Positions 1-7,109 of a stretch of 34,653 bases of DNA are shown one piece after another. The notes beneath the pieces are model-generated. The model had not been told where the DNA came from, did not search any database, and saw only the letters and a list, made by a program, of their open reading frames with translations. The translations under genes and the position numbers were made by a program. The stretch lies in assembly GCA_002404675.1 (NCBI GenBank), contig DHKE01000027.1, positions 1-34,653 on the forward strand, read 5' to 3'. This DNA comes from Porphyromonadaceae bacterium UBA4702. Lineage in GTDB: Bacteria > Bacteroidota > Bacteroidia > Bacteroidales > Muribaculaceae. Every line of letters starts with the position of its first letter. Position 1 is the first letter of the stretch.

Positions 1-5
1 CTAAT

Positions 6-452
6 TTAATTCATCCAACGAGTATGCTTTTGAATTTCCGAGAAAACATCCACCTCCTTTATTGAGCCGTCCCGCAGCGTGATGCTCTTGGGCTTTTCAT
101 AAATCGTTTTATCGTCTTGCCAGTGAGAACCGTACTTGTGGGAAAGGATATACACCATCTGGGAACGGATCGCCACCTCGATTTTCTCTATGGCATCGAA
201 GACCAGCAGCCTCAGCTTTCGGTCGAACACATACATGTCGTAAACTTGTTTCCATGTCGTGCCATAGCGGAACTCATTCACAATCTGACCGCCTACGTTC
301 TTCTTGAAAGGGAACATGTAGGCACTCAGTCTGAAATAACTGACATTAGCCAGCTGATATTCAGCTTTGGCTTCGTCCGCAAAAACGAGACCTCGGCTTT
401 TAAGCAGTTCCACCTGCTCGTGGTATGTCAATGGAGGCTTTTCAAATTTCAT
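6..452 (-). CDS. Abi family (Abi_2/AbiD-F-like) protein, short form
   Basis: The protein opens MKFEKPPLTYHEQVELLKSR, followed by the YFRLSAYMFPFK and FDRKLRLLVFDAIEKIEVAI segments typical of the Abi_2 (abortive infection bacteriophage resistance) family. Members of this family limit phage growth or act as HEPN-like RNases; the role here is not shown. The start at 452 is chosen because an ATG there sits 4 nt behind a TATCTTTG promoter element, whereas the upstream in-frame ATG lies inside that element. The product is about 148 residues and ends HTRWMN at a TAA, whereas family members are usually near 300 residues. The C-terminal half is therefore missing or lies in another frame beyond the window edge, so this may be a decayed copy. 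Confidence 0.75.
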   Translation of the reverse strand: MKFEKPPLTYHEQVELLKSRGLVFADEAKAEYQLANVSYFRLSAYMFPFKKNVGGQIVNEFRYGTTWKQVYDMYVFDRKLRLLVFDAIEKIEVAIRSQMVYILSHKYGSHWQDDKTIYEKPKSITLRDGSIKEVDVFSEIQKHTRWMN

Positions 453-456
453 AGCA

Positions 457-464
457 CAAAGATA
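457..464 (-). promoter_or_regulatory. Promoter -7 element (TATCTTTG) of the Abi gene
   Basis: On the minus strand TATCTTTG is followed by only 4 nt and then the ATG at 452. In Bacteroidota promoters transcription starts a few bases after this element, so the mRNA would be leaderless or nearly so. No clear TTTG -33 box is visible. Confidence 0.55.
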
Positions 465-587
465 CAAAACTTCTTTGGTTTCCGCGTCATTCCCGGGAAA
501 ATCCGCGCACCGTTTTTTTTCGCAGCTGTTCGTTCCTCCTCTGCCGGGCGAATGTTAAAGCAGGGTTTTCGTATCGGAGGGCGGTTG

Positions 588-595
588 TAATTTTG
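588..595 (+). promoter_or_regulatory. Promoter -7 element (TAATTTTG) of the lysis-like cassette
   Basis: TAATTTTG matches TAnnTTTG, with a weak TTTTC about 20 bp upstream. It decides the start of the next gene: an alternative upstream start codon at 593 falls inside the promoter, so the ATG at 650 is used. Confidence 0.6.
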
Positions 596-649
596 CAGCG
601 CAAAACAGCTGCCCCCGGCGTTTGGTGGCGGCATAAACTTTTCGGCAAT

Positions 650-1093
650 ATGAACATAAGAACCTTTACCGCCGTGGCGACGGCGTTGACCCTCGCCACC
701 GGCTGCTCCCGGCGCATATATGTGCCGGTCGAGAACACGGTGACACGTACTGACACCGTGAAAATCACGGAACGGGCTGCGGAGGCGTCCGTAGTCCATG
801 ACAGCATCATCCTCGACATGCGCGGCGACACTGTCTACAAGGAGGTTTGGCGCGTGCGCGACCGCCAGCGCATCGTGGCGGGAGACCGCAGCCGCATCAC
901 CCATGACACTGTGGTCATACAGAAGCCTGTTGTGGCGGAACGCGGGAGCGTCACCGCAGCAGAGCACAAGCCCTCGTTGCTGCAACGCATCGGCAAGGCT
1001 GTCGCCGACATCATCTTGTTTGCGGCTATCGCAATCGGCATCATCACCGCAGCACGCATCGTCCGCCGTTTCACCACAAATAACAACCACTGA
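650..1093 (+). CDS. Putative lipoprotein with C-terminal membrane segment, spanin-like
   Basis: I do not recognise a named family. The 147-residue product has a signal sequence ending in ATGC (Cys19, a loose lipobox). A charged, repetitive middle of VTRTDTV and THDTVVIQK type follows, then a hydrophobic helix at about residues 118-135 and a basic tail. An N-terminal lipid anchor plus a C-terminal transmembrane helix is the architecture of unimolecular phage spanins, which fuse inner and outer membranes at lysis. The gene ends 2 nt before an amidase gene, as in a phage lysis module. Spanin function is inferred from architecture and position only. A plain envelope lipoprotein, or a holin-like accessory in a prophage remnant, is also possible. 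Confidence 0.6.
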   Translation: MNIRTFTAVATALTLATGCSRRIYVPVENTVTRTDTVKITERAAEASVVHDSIILDMRGDTVYKEVWRVRDRQRIVAGDRSRITHDTVVIQKPVVAERGSVTAAEHKPSLLQRIGKAVADIILFAAIAIGIITAARIVRRFTTNNNH

Positions 1094-1095
1094 CA

Positions 1096-1506
1096 ATGAG
1101 AACGATAGCTGAAATCATCGTGCATTGCTCTGCCACCGCTGAGGGGCGGTCATTTACAGTCGCCGACATCGACCGCTGGCACCTGGAGCGCGGCTTCCGC
1201 AAAATCGGCTACCACTATGTGATATACCTTGACGGCTCGGTCCATGCCGGGCGCAGCGAGGCGGAAACCGGGGCGCATTGCCTGGGACACAACGCCCATT
1301 CCATAGGGGTATGCTACATCGGCGGTTGCGCTGCCGACGGCCGCACGCCGAAGGACACCCGCACGCCGCAGCAGAAAGCGGCGCTCACGGCATTGCTGCA
1401 CGACCTGCGCCGCCGCTATCCCGGCGCGAAGATACACGGGCACCGTGACTTTGCAGCCAAGGCTTGCCCGAGCTTCGACGCGACAGCCGAGTACCGCAAG
1501 CTGTGA
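1096..1506 (+). CDS. N-acetylmuramoyl-L-alanine amidase, T7-lysozyme type (Amidase_2)
   Basis: The 136-residue protein is a single amidase_2/PGRP-like domain, which cuts the bond between N-acetylmuramic acid and L-alanine in peptidoglycan. Zinc ligands by alignment in mind with T7 lysozyme are His10 (IIVHCSAT), His116 (GHRDF) and Cys124 (KACPSF). Tyr39 (GYHYVIYLDG) and Lys122 stand at the positions of the T7 catalytic Tyr and Lys, so the enzyme looks intact. There is no signal peptide, as expected for a phage endolysin that needs help to cross the membrane. It follows the spanin-like lipoprotein by 2 nt and probably shares its promoter. Such amidases are common in Bacteroidales prophages and integrated elements. 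No other phage gene is visible, so the pair may be a remnant or a domesticated cassette. Confidence 0.9.
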   Translation: MRTIAEIIVHCSATAEGRSFTVADIDRWHLERGFRKIGYHYVIYLDGSVHAGRSEAETGAHCLGHNAHSIGVCYIGGCAADGRTPKDTRTPQQKAALTALLHDLRRRYPGAKIHGHRDFAAKACPSFDATAEYRKL

Positions 1507-1587
1507 CCATCGTGCTTCGGGTGATTGTGCTGTCAGCGCAGGAGGGTGTGTCAAAATGCGCAGACCGCGTATGATTGCGTTGTCAGT

Positions 1588-1683
1588 GTAGGGACACGGC
1601 GTGCCGTGTTCACTCCAAGTCAGTGCAATTCAACAACATACATACCAGCCGACCATTTCGGACACGGCTCGCCGTGTCCCTAC
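1588..1683. repeat. Inverted pair of REP-like palindromes
   Basis: Two 24-nt units (1588-1611 and 1660-1683) lie in opposite orientation and match at 22 of 24 positions. Each is itself a palindrome built on GACACGGC/GCCGTGTC. The arrangement resembles bacterial REP/BIME elements, which are dispersed intergenic repeats. They lie between the convergent amidase and ompH-like genes, where such elements often sit. Upstream, 1523-1542 and 1573-1592 form an imperfect 20-nt direct repeat differing only by C/T changes. Confidence 0.6.
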
Positions 1684-1686
1684 CAC

Positions 1687-1722
1687 GCGAGGGGTGCGCC
1701 GAATGAACGGCGCACCCCTCGC
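1687..1722 (-). terminator. Hairpin terminator downstream of the ompH-like gene
   Basis: A perfect 15-bp stem (GCGAGGGGTGCGCCG and its complement) encloses a 6-nt loop, 27 nt past the stop codon at 1749. There is no long T tract, so it may act in both directions for the convergent genes or only stabilise the transcript end. Confidence 0.6.
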
Positions 1723-1748
1723 TGTATGTCTTGCTGCTTCGGACAGCC

Positions 1749-2354
1749 TTATTTCTTCACCTTGTTGTATCGTTCGTTCAGCCCCTTGACGATGTCGGCG
1801 GTGATGTCGAGTGCCGGGTCGATGTAGAGGGCTGCATCCTTCATGAAGATGGCGTCATAGCCGTACTTCTCATTGTACACCTTGATATATGAGGTAACAG
1901 AATCCCTGACGCTCTTCTGCATATCCTCCACCTTCTTGGCATAGTCTGTCTGCAGGTCAGCAGCCGATTTCTCGGCAGCAGCCTGCGCGTTGGCGAGCTT
2001 GCGCTGGTCCTGCTCAAACTCGGACTGCGACGAATAGCCGTTGTTCTGGTATTTCTGCTGCATCTTGCTTGCCATGGACTGGAGGCCGTTCTGCTTCTGG
2101 CGCAGCTGGCTTTCAAGGTTATTCTGCAGGGACAGCATCTGCTCGTTGAAGTCCTTCGAGAGGTTGTATTGCGAGATTACCGTGTCAACATCGACATAGC
2201 GGTAATTGGGAAGTTTCGAGGGGTCAGTGCCCTTGGAAGATTTCTGCTCCGTCTTCTTGGCCTCGCCCTGCTTGGCGGCATCGCCGCAAGAGCCGCACAC
2301 CGCCGAGAGGGCGATTGCGCAAAGGGCAACGAGGGGAAGTAAGTTTTTTTTCAT
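1749..2354 (-). CDS. OmpH/Skp-family periplasmic chaperone-like lipoprotein
   Basis: The 201-residue product has an N-terminal signal (MKKNLLPLVALCAIAL) with cysteines at 20 and 23 that could be lipidated. A linker rich in Lys, Ser and Glu follows, then a long coiled coil at about residues 65-150 (QLRQKQNGLQSMASKMQQKY region), and a C-terminal YDAIFMKDAALYIDPALDIT motif typical of OmpH/Skp proteins. Skp-type chaperones form trimers that hold unfolded outer-membrane proteins in the periplasm. Bacteroidota encode several paralogues, and the partner of this one cannot be told. It follows the small membrane protein gene by 25 nt and has no promoter of its own that I can see, so the two are probably cotranscribed. 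Confidence 0.85.
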   Translation of the reverse strand: MKKNLLPLVALCAIALSAVCGSCGDAAKQGEAKKTEQKSSKGTDPSKLPNYRYVDVDTVISQYNLSKDFNEQMLSLQNNLESQLRQKQNGLQSMASKMQQKYQNNGYSSQSEFEQDQRKLANAQAAAEKSAADLQTDYAKKVEDMQKSVRDSVTSYIKVYNEKYGYDAIFMKDAALYIDPALDITADIVKGLNERYNKVKK

Positions 2355-2379
2355 ACTATGTAATGAGTTCCTGTTGTTA

Positions 2380-2529
2380 TCAATGTCTGGTTTGCCTGCG
2401 GCGAGCCTCCTTGCGCAGCGTATGGCACCCGTGCCGGTTCATGGCGGACTTTTCGCGCCCCGCCAGCAGACGCACGCACATCAGCACGCACGCCAAAGCT
2501 ACAAGAGCAACGGTGAGCAATACGGTCAT
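2380..2529 (-). CDS. Small single-pass membrane protein
   Basis: This is a 49-residue protein beginning MTVLLTVALVALACVLMCVR. A hydrophobic helix covers residues 1-20, and a basic cytoplasmic-type tail ends KEARRRQTRH. The start at 2529 is chosen because an upstream in-frame ATG at 2565 lies before the TAATTTTG promoter element. Similar tiny proteins (one helix, VRxLL, basic Cys/His tail) occur in Bacteroidales, but I know of no assigned function. It precedes the ompH-like gene in the same direction. Confidence 0.55.
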   Translation of the reverse strand: MTVLLTVALVALACVLMCVRLLAGREKSAMNRHGCHTLRKEARRRQTRH

Positions 2530-2552
2530 CACAGAATACTCGCTTGGGAATG

Positions 2553-2560
2553 CAAAATTA
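2553..2560 (-). promoter_or_regulatory. Promoter -7 element (TAATTTTG), small membrane protein/ompH-like operon
   Basis: TAATTTTG on the minus strand lies 23 nt before the ATG at 2529. It is divergent from the pepD promoter at 2645-2652. Confidence 0.6.
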
Positions 2561-2621
2561 GTCATTTCTTTCCGACCCTCCCCCTCTACGCGCTGTATTA
2601 ATGTTTAATTATGGTTAAGAC

Positions 2622-2652
2622 TTGCCTAACCCGTGGATTTTTACTATCTTTG
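2622..2652 (+). promoter_or_regulatory. Promoter of the pepD operon
   Basis: TATCTTTG at 2645-2652 is preceded by CTTG, with TTG at 2622-2624 and 20 bp between them. An in-frame start codon at 2633 falls inside the promoter, so translation starts at 2726. Confidence 0.65.
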
Positions 2653-2725
2653 GCTCGTGAAATGGGCATGGACTGGCGTGTTCAGTCCGCCTCAAAGACG
2701 TAAAACACTTAAAATCAACCATAAT

Positions 2726-4183
2726 ATGGAAGTTAAAGACTTGAAGCCGGAACTTATCTGGCGTTGTTTCGACGAGATCACGAAAGTGCCTCGCCCCTCT
2801 TGCCACGAAGAGCAGATCCGTGCATACCTGCTGGATTTTGCCAAGAAGCATAACATCGAAGTGAAAACCGACGACTGCGGCAACGTCGTGATGCGCAAAG
2901 CCGCCACCCAGGGCTGCGAGAAAGCCCCCACAGTGATACTCCAGGCCCACATGGACATGGTGGCTGAGAAGAACAATGACGTGCAGCACGACTTCCTGAA
3001 AGACCCGATCGAGACGTACATCGACGGCGACTGGGTAAAGGCTCGCGGCACGACGCTCGGCGCAGACAACGGCATCGGCATGGCAGCCGCTCTCGCTGTC
3101 ATGATCGACCCGACGCTCAAGCACGGCCCGGTGGAAGCGCTCTTCACCGTCAATGAGGAAATCGGCCTCGAGGGCGCACAGAACCTCGGCAAGGACATGA
3201 TAACCGGCACTATGCTCATCAACCTCGACTCAGAGGATGACGGCGAGATTTTCGTAGGTTGCGCCGGCGGCATCGACACAACTGCCGACTTCACATACAC
3301 CCGCAGCCTCTCGCCCGAGAACTTCATCTACAAGCGCATATCCGTGAGCGGACTGCTCGGCGGCCACTCCGGCTCTGACATCGACGCCGGCCGCGCCAAC
3401 GCCAACAAGCTCATCGCCCGCTTCATCTGGGAATGCTCGCAGAAATGGGACATCGCAGTCAGCACATTCGAGGGCGGCAACCTGCGCAACGCCATCCCGC
3501 GTGAGGCCAACTCCGTATTCGGCATCCACACAGACCATGCCCGCGCCATGGAAGAAGCCCTCAACAAGTACGCAGAGGAAATCAAGAACGAATACAAGGG
3601 CGTAGAGCCGTCGATGAAGTTTGAGATTTGCGACGTGGAGCGTCCCGAGTACTGCATCGACTCCAAAACTTCGCTCGCTCTGATACGCGCCATCTACAGC
3701 GCACCCCACGGCGTATACTCCATGAGCCGCGACATCCCCGGCCTGGTGGAAACATCGACCAACCTCGCCGCTGTCAAGATGATAGAGGACAACAAGGTGC
3801 GCATCACCACCTCACAGCGTTCATCCGTTGAGTCACGCAAGAACGATATCGCTGGACAGGTTGAAGCCCACTTCCAGATTGCCGGAGCTGAGGTTTCACA
3901 CTCTGACGGCTATCCCGGCTGGGCGCCCAACATGGAATCGCCCATCATGAAGCTGAGTGCAGACGCTTACGAGGAACTCTTCGGCGTGCGCCCGGCCATC
4001 AAGGCTATCCATGCCGGACTGGAGTGCGGACTGTTCCTCTCCAAGTACCCCAACCTCGACATGGTTTCATTCGGCCCAACGATGACCGGCGTCCACTCTC
4101 CAGACGAGAAACTGAACATCCCCACCACAGAGAAATTCTGGAAGCACGTGACCCGCGTACTTGAGAAAGTCGCTGGTTTATGA
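2726..4183 (+). CDS. pepD: Aminoacyl-histidine dipeptidase (PepD, M20C)
   Basis: The 485-residue cytosolic metallopeptidase hydrolyses Xaa-His and other dipeptides. M20 metal-site motifs are present in order: His75 and Asp77 (LQAHMDMVAEK), Asp114 (TLGADNGIGMA), the catalytic/ligand pair Glu144-Glu145 (FTVNEEIGLEG), Asp168 (INLDSEDDGE), and a late His in AIHAGLECGLF. The GGHSGSDI segment belongs to the dimerisation or lid region. Length matches the family (about 480-490). The start at 2726 begins MEVKDLKPELIWRCFDEITK, matching the second copy downstream. Its stop overlaps the muramidase start by 4 nt (ATGA), so the two are translationally coupled. Confidence 0.93.
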   Translation: MEVKDLKPELIWRCFDEITKVPRPSCHEEQIRAYLLDFAKKHNIEVKTDDCGNVVMRKAATQGCEKAPTVILQAHMDMVAEKNNDVQHDFLKDPIETYIDGDWVKARGTTLGADNGIGMAAALAVMIDPTLKHGPVEALFTVNEEIGLEGAQNLGKDMITGTMLINLDSEDDGEIFVGCAGGIDTTADFTYTRSLSPENFIYKRISVSGLLGGHSGSDIDAGRANANKLIARFIWECSQKWDIAVSTFEGGNLRNAIPREANSVFGIHTDHARAMEEALNKYAEEIKNEYKGVEPSMKFEICDVERPEYCIDSKTSLALIRAIYSAPHGVYSMSRDIPGLVETSTNLAAVKMIEDNKVRITTSQRSSVESRKNDIAGQVEAHFQIAGAEVSHSDGYPGWAPNMESPIMKLSADAYEELFGVRPAIKAIHAGLECGLFLSKYPNLDMVSFGPTMTGVHSPDEKLNIPTTEKFWKHVTRVLEKVAGL

Positions 4184-4956
4184 ACCTCCGGAGAATGACT
4201 ATATGCGCTACGGTGACAGCCCTCGCGGCTGTCGCCTTGGCGTGTATGGGGTATGGCGGGACTGCGGCACGGCATGGCGCAGCCGACACTGCCAAAGACA
4301 CTGCAGCTGACACCATTGCTGCGGCAATAAACCCGCAGGACTGGGAAGGCGGCAAAATGGCGATGCCCGACAGCGACGAGCAGGTGAAGTACAAAACCCT
4401 CACCGACGCGGACTTCGAGATAGTGGCCCGCGAACTCGGCGTGGAAGTGGCGGCCATAAAAGCAGTCGTCCGCATAGAGGCCGGCGCAGCTATGGAAGGC
4501 TTCTGGGCGCCCGGTGTGCCTATAGTCAACTTTGACCGCTCGATGTACCGCAAGTACGGCAGCAAGGCAGTCAACAAACGCGGGGACAAGAACGCCAAAG
4601 TGCCTGCCGGCCTCACCGGCTATCCTTTGCGCAAATGGACCACCCTCACCAAGATGCGCCGCATCAACGCCGAGGGCGCGGACATGGGCACATTCTGGGG
4701 CATGTTCCAGATAGGAGGCTTCTCCTACAAGGCCTGCGGCTGCGAGACCATACAAGAGTTCGTCCGGCTGATGTCCCGCTCCGAGTTTGACCAGCTCGAA
4801 CTGTTCGCGGCCTTTGTGGTCAACACAGGCTATGTAGAGTACATACGCCGCAAGGACTGGGCTGGCTTTGCCCGCCGCTACAACGGCCCGTCATACGCCA
4901 AGCGCGGCTACCACCGCCGCATGGCAGCCGAATACGCCAAATACAAAAAACAATAG
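4180..4956 (+). CDS. Secreted N-acetylmuramidase-domain protein (DUF3380)
   Basis: The 258-residue protein has an N-terminal signal or anchor (about residues 1-25, ending ALAC, a weak lipobox) and an Ala/Asp-rich linker. From about residue 78 to the end is an N-acetylmuramidase domain of the DUF3380 type, seen in phage and T6SS lysins that cut the MurNAc-GlcNAc bond. The probable catalytic glutamate is Glu100 (VVRIEAGAAMEGF). The usual FER motif reads NFDRSMYRKYG here. The WGMFQIGGFSYKACG motif is well conserved. It sits between two PepD genes, overlapping the first by 4 nt and 29 nt before the second. A link between wall turnover and peptide use is plausible but not shown. Confidence 0.85.
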   Translation: MNLRRMTICATVTALAAVALACMGYGGTAARHGAADTAKDTAADTIAAAINPQDWEGGKMAMPDSDEQVKYKTLTDADFEIVARELGVEVAAIKAVVRIEAGAAMEGFWAPGVPIVNFDRSMYRKYGSKAVNKRGDKNAKVPAGLTGYPLRKWTTLTKMRRINAEGADMGTFWGMFQIGGFSYKACGCETIQEFVRLMSRSEFDQLELFAAFVVNTGYVEYIRRKDWAGFARRYNGPSYAKRGYHRRMAAEYAKYKKQ

Positions 4957-4985
4957 TTTCACTGACAAACACCCGATTTTCAACC

Positions 4986-6437
4986 ATGAAAATGACAGAC
5001 CTCGAGCCGAAACTGATATGGCAATGTTTCGACGAGATAACCAAAGTGCCCCGTCCCACACACCACCTCGACAAGATGAAGGCTTTCCTCGTGGGCTGGG
5101 CAGAACGCCACAACATACCGGTGCGCACCGACGAGGTGGGCAATGTGGTGATGACAAAACCGGCTACACCTGGACACGAGAACGCCCCCACAGTCGTACT
5201 TCAGGGACACCAGGACATGGTAGCAGAGAAGCGTGCCGACAAGGTGCATGACTTCCTCAACGACCCTATCACCACCATTGTTGACGGCGAATGGGTCAAG
5301 GCCGACGGCACTACCCTTGGCGCAGACAACGGCATGGGCTGCGCCACGGCAATGGCAGTGCTGCTCGATGACACCCTCGTCCACGGTCCTATAGAGGCTC
5401 TCTTCACCGTTGACGAGGAGCAGGGCCTCATCGGCGCAAATGGGCTTCAGCCCGGCTTCATCACCGGCAAGACACTGCTCAACCTTGACTCCGAGGAGCA
5501 CGGACAGCTCGTCATAGGCTGCGCCGGCGGCAAGGTCGCCATCGCCACGCTCCCCTACACTACCGTCGCTGCACCCGCAGGCGTAGAGTTTCAAGAGGTG
5601 CTCATCGACCACCTCAACGGCGGCCACTCCGGCATGGAGATCGGTCTGGGACGAGGCAACGCCAACCAGCAGCTCGCCCGTTTCCTGTGGGAATCGGCAC
5701 AACGCCATGACCTCTGGATAGCCGAAATCGAAGGCGGCGGCCTCGCCAACGCCATTCCGCGCCGCGCACGCGCCGTCGTAGCCGTGCCCGCCGGCAAGGC
5801 AGAGGAGTTCCGCGCCTACGCACGCGAGTTCTCCGACATGATACACTCCGAGTTCCGCCTGGCTGAGAACCCCGGCTTCGTGTTTGAAGCCAAAGCCGTC
5901 GAGGCTCGCGACAAGGTCATCGACCCGGCAGTCGCCTCAAGCCTCATCGCAGCCGTGTTCTCATGCCCCAACGGCGTTCAGGGCATGTCAAACGCAGTCC
6001 CGGGCCTCATAGAGACATCGTGCAACCTCGCCTCCGTCAAGATGGAAGGCAGCAACATCATAATCACCGTGCACATCCGCTCGTCCGTTGACTCACGCCG
6101 TGACGAGACCGCAGACCGCGCCAAAGCACTGTTCAGCATGATCGGCGCAACGGTGGCATACGATGACGCATACGTAGGCTGGGCGCCCAATCCCAACTCC
6201 AATGTGCTGAAAGTGGCAGAAGAGAGCTTCCGCGACCTGTTCGGCACAAGCCCGCGCGTCGAGGCTCTCCACGCCGGACTGGAGTGCGGCCTGTTCCTCG
6301 AGAAGATGCCCGACCTCGACATGATTTCCTTCGGCCCGACACTGAAGGACATCCACTCGCCCAGCGAGAAGGTCAACATCGCCGACGTGCAGAAATACTG
6401 GGAGCTGGTCAAGGAGATACTCCGCCGCCTGGCATAA
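4986..6437 (+). CDS. Aminoacyl-histidine dipeptidase (PepD, M20C), second copy
   Basis: This 483-residue paralogue of the gene at 2726 aligns without large gaps: MKMTDLEPKLIWQCFDEITK against MEVKDLKPELIWRCFDEITK. The metal-site residues are all kept: His75 and Asp77 (LQGHQDMVAEK, with Gln76 replacing Met), Asp114 (TLGADNGMGCA), Glu144-Glu145 (FTVDEEQGLIG), Asp168 and the late HAGLECGLF histidine. Both copies should therefore be active, perhaps on different dipeptides. It is the third gene of the operon and is followed by a terminator 24 nt past the stop. The two copies have diverged well beyond a recent duplication. Confidence 0.92.
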   Translation: MKMTDLEPKLIWQCFDEITKVPRPTHHLDKMKAFLVGWAERHNIPVRTDEVGNVVMTKPATPGHENAPTVVLQGHQDMVAEKRADKVHDFLNDPITTIVDGEWVKADGTTLGADNGMGCATAMAVLLDDTLVHGPIEALFTVDEEQGLIGANGLQPGFITGKTLLNLDSEEHGQLVIGCAGGKVAIATLPYTTVAAPAGVEFQEVLIDHLNGGHSGMEIGLGRGNANQQLARFLWESAQRHDLWIAEIEGGGLANAIPRRARAVVAVPAGKAEEFRAYAREFSDMIHSEFRLAENPGFVFEAKAVEARDKVIDPAVASSLIAAVFSCPNGVQGMSNAVPGLIETSCNLASVKMEGSNIIITVHIRSSVDSRRDETADRAKALFSMIGATVAYDDAYVGWAPNPNSNVLKVAEESFRDLFGTSPRVEALHAGLECGLFLEKMPDLDMISFGPTLKDIHSPSEKVNIADVQKYWELVKEILRRLA

Positions 6438-6461
6438 ACGACCTCACAGCAGACATACGCG

Positions 6462-6496
6462 ACCGGGGATGCTCACCGCATCTCCGGTTTCTTTTT
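6462..6496 (+). terminator. Intrinsic terminator of the pepD operon
   Basis: The 11-bp stem ACCGGGGATGC / GCATCTCCGGT (one G-U pair) has a short loop and runs directly into TTTCTTTTT. Confidence 0.85.
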
Positions 6497-6775
6497 CACA
6501 CCTTCACTCGCCCACAAACAGCAGCACCGCATGATTTGCACGGCAAATTGCAACTGAAAGAACTGCCAACGCCCTGACAATCCATGATAACAACGGACAC
6601 AAGACTTTTGCGTATATGTTTTACAACACCACGGCACGACACCTTAACCTGTCATTACACGACATATTTCCACATTTTCAAGTCCAAATATCCCCAAACA
6701 CCGCAATACGCAGATTTTAGTGACACATCAATATGCCATCAACTGCTGGACACGAAGCATTTTAGGGGCAAAAAA

Positions 6776-6807
6776 TTTGCAGAAACACCGGTTAACCAGT
6801 ATCTTTG
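6776..6807 (+). promoter_or_regulatory. Full consensus Bacteroidota promoter (TTTG-N20-TATCTTTG)
   Basis: TTTG at 6776-6779 and TATCTTTG at 6800-6807 are separated by 20 bp, one of the two best matches in the window. The nearest plus-strand gene starts only at 7110, which implies a leader of nearly 300 nt. Confidence 0.8.
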
Positions 6808-6810
6808 CAA

Positions 6811-7109
6811 CGTAAAACGGAGACGACACATCCGTTTAGGGACATTGAAACAACTGACTTAACATAAACGACCACCGGGCGAAGCCCCGGAATTGGCAAA
6901 TTGGGCGACGCGGCACTACTCTATCTCTATTTGCGTCAACCTCAGATCTTCAATCCAATACCAGAAGGAACATTGTCTGCGGACAACAACCATACAACCC
7001 TATATCTAATCATCATGAAATCCAAGCCGTGTCGCCCATATTTGCCAAGGTGAACGCCAAGTCAGCTGCCTCGCCCTGCACTCCTAAGACAAACTAATAC
7101 TATATAACT
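6811..7109 (+). promoter_or_regulatory. Long structured 5' leader or embedded non-coding RNA
   Basis: No convincing gene lies between the promoter and 7110, but the stretch is highly foldable. Hairpin 1 pairs 6815-6821 with 6831-6837. Hairpin 2 is the GC-rich CCGGGCGAAGCCCCGG at 6875-6890. A long-range helix pairs 6895-6913 with 7027-7046 (18 Watson-Crick pairs, one G-U, one bulged base). It closes a 113-nt, C/A-rich interior that holds a small TTGTC-TGCG-GACAA hairpin at 6973-6986. This looks like a cis-regulatory leader or a separate RNA. I do not recognise a known riboswitch, 6S RNA, tmRNA or RNase P core in it. Confidence 0.5.

Noticed and set aside
6584..6862. Open frame of 92 codons before the structured leader
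   Set aside because: It runs through the consensus promoter and first hairpin, and is Thr/His/Lys-rich without protein-like pattern.
7027..7098. Short open frames in the leader that look faintly coding
   Set aside because: They are under 30 codons, have competing frames, and the same bases form the 3' arm of the long-range helix.
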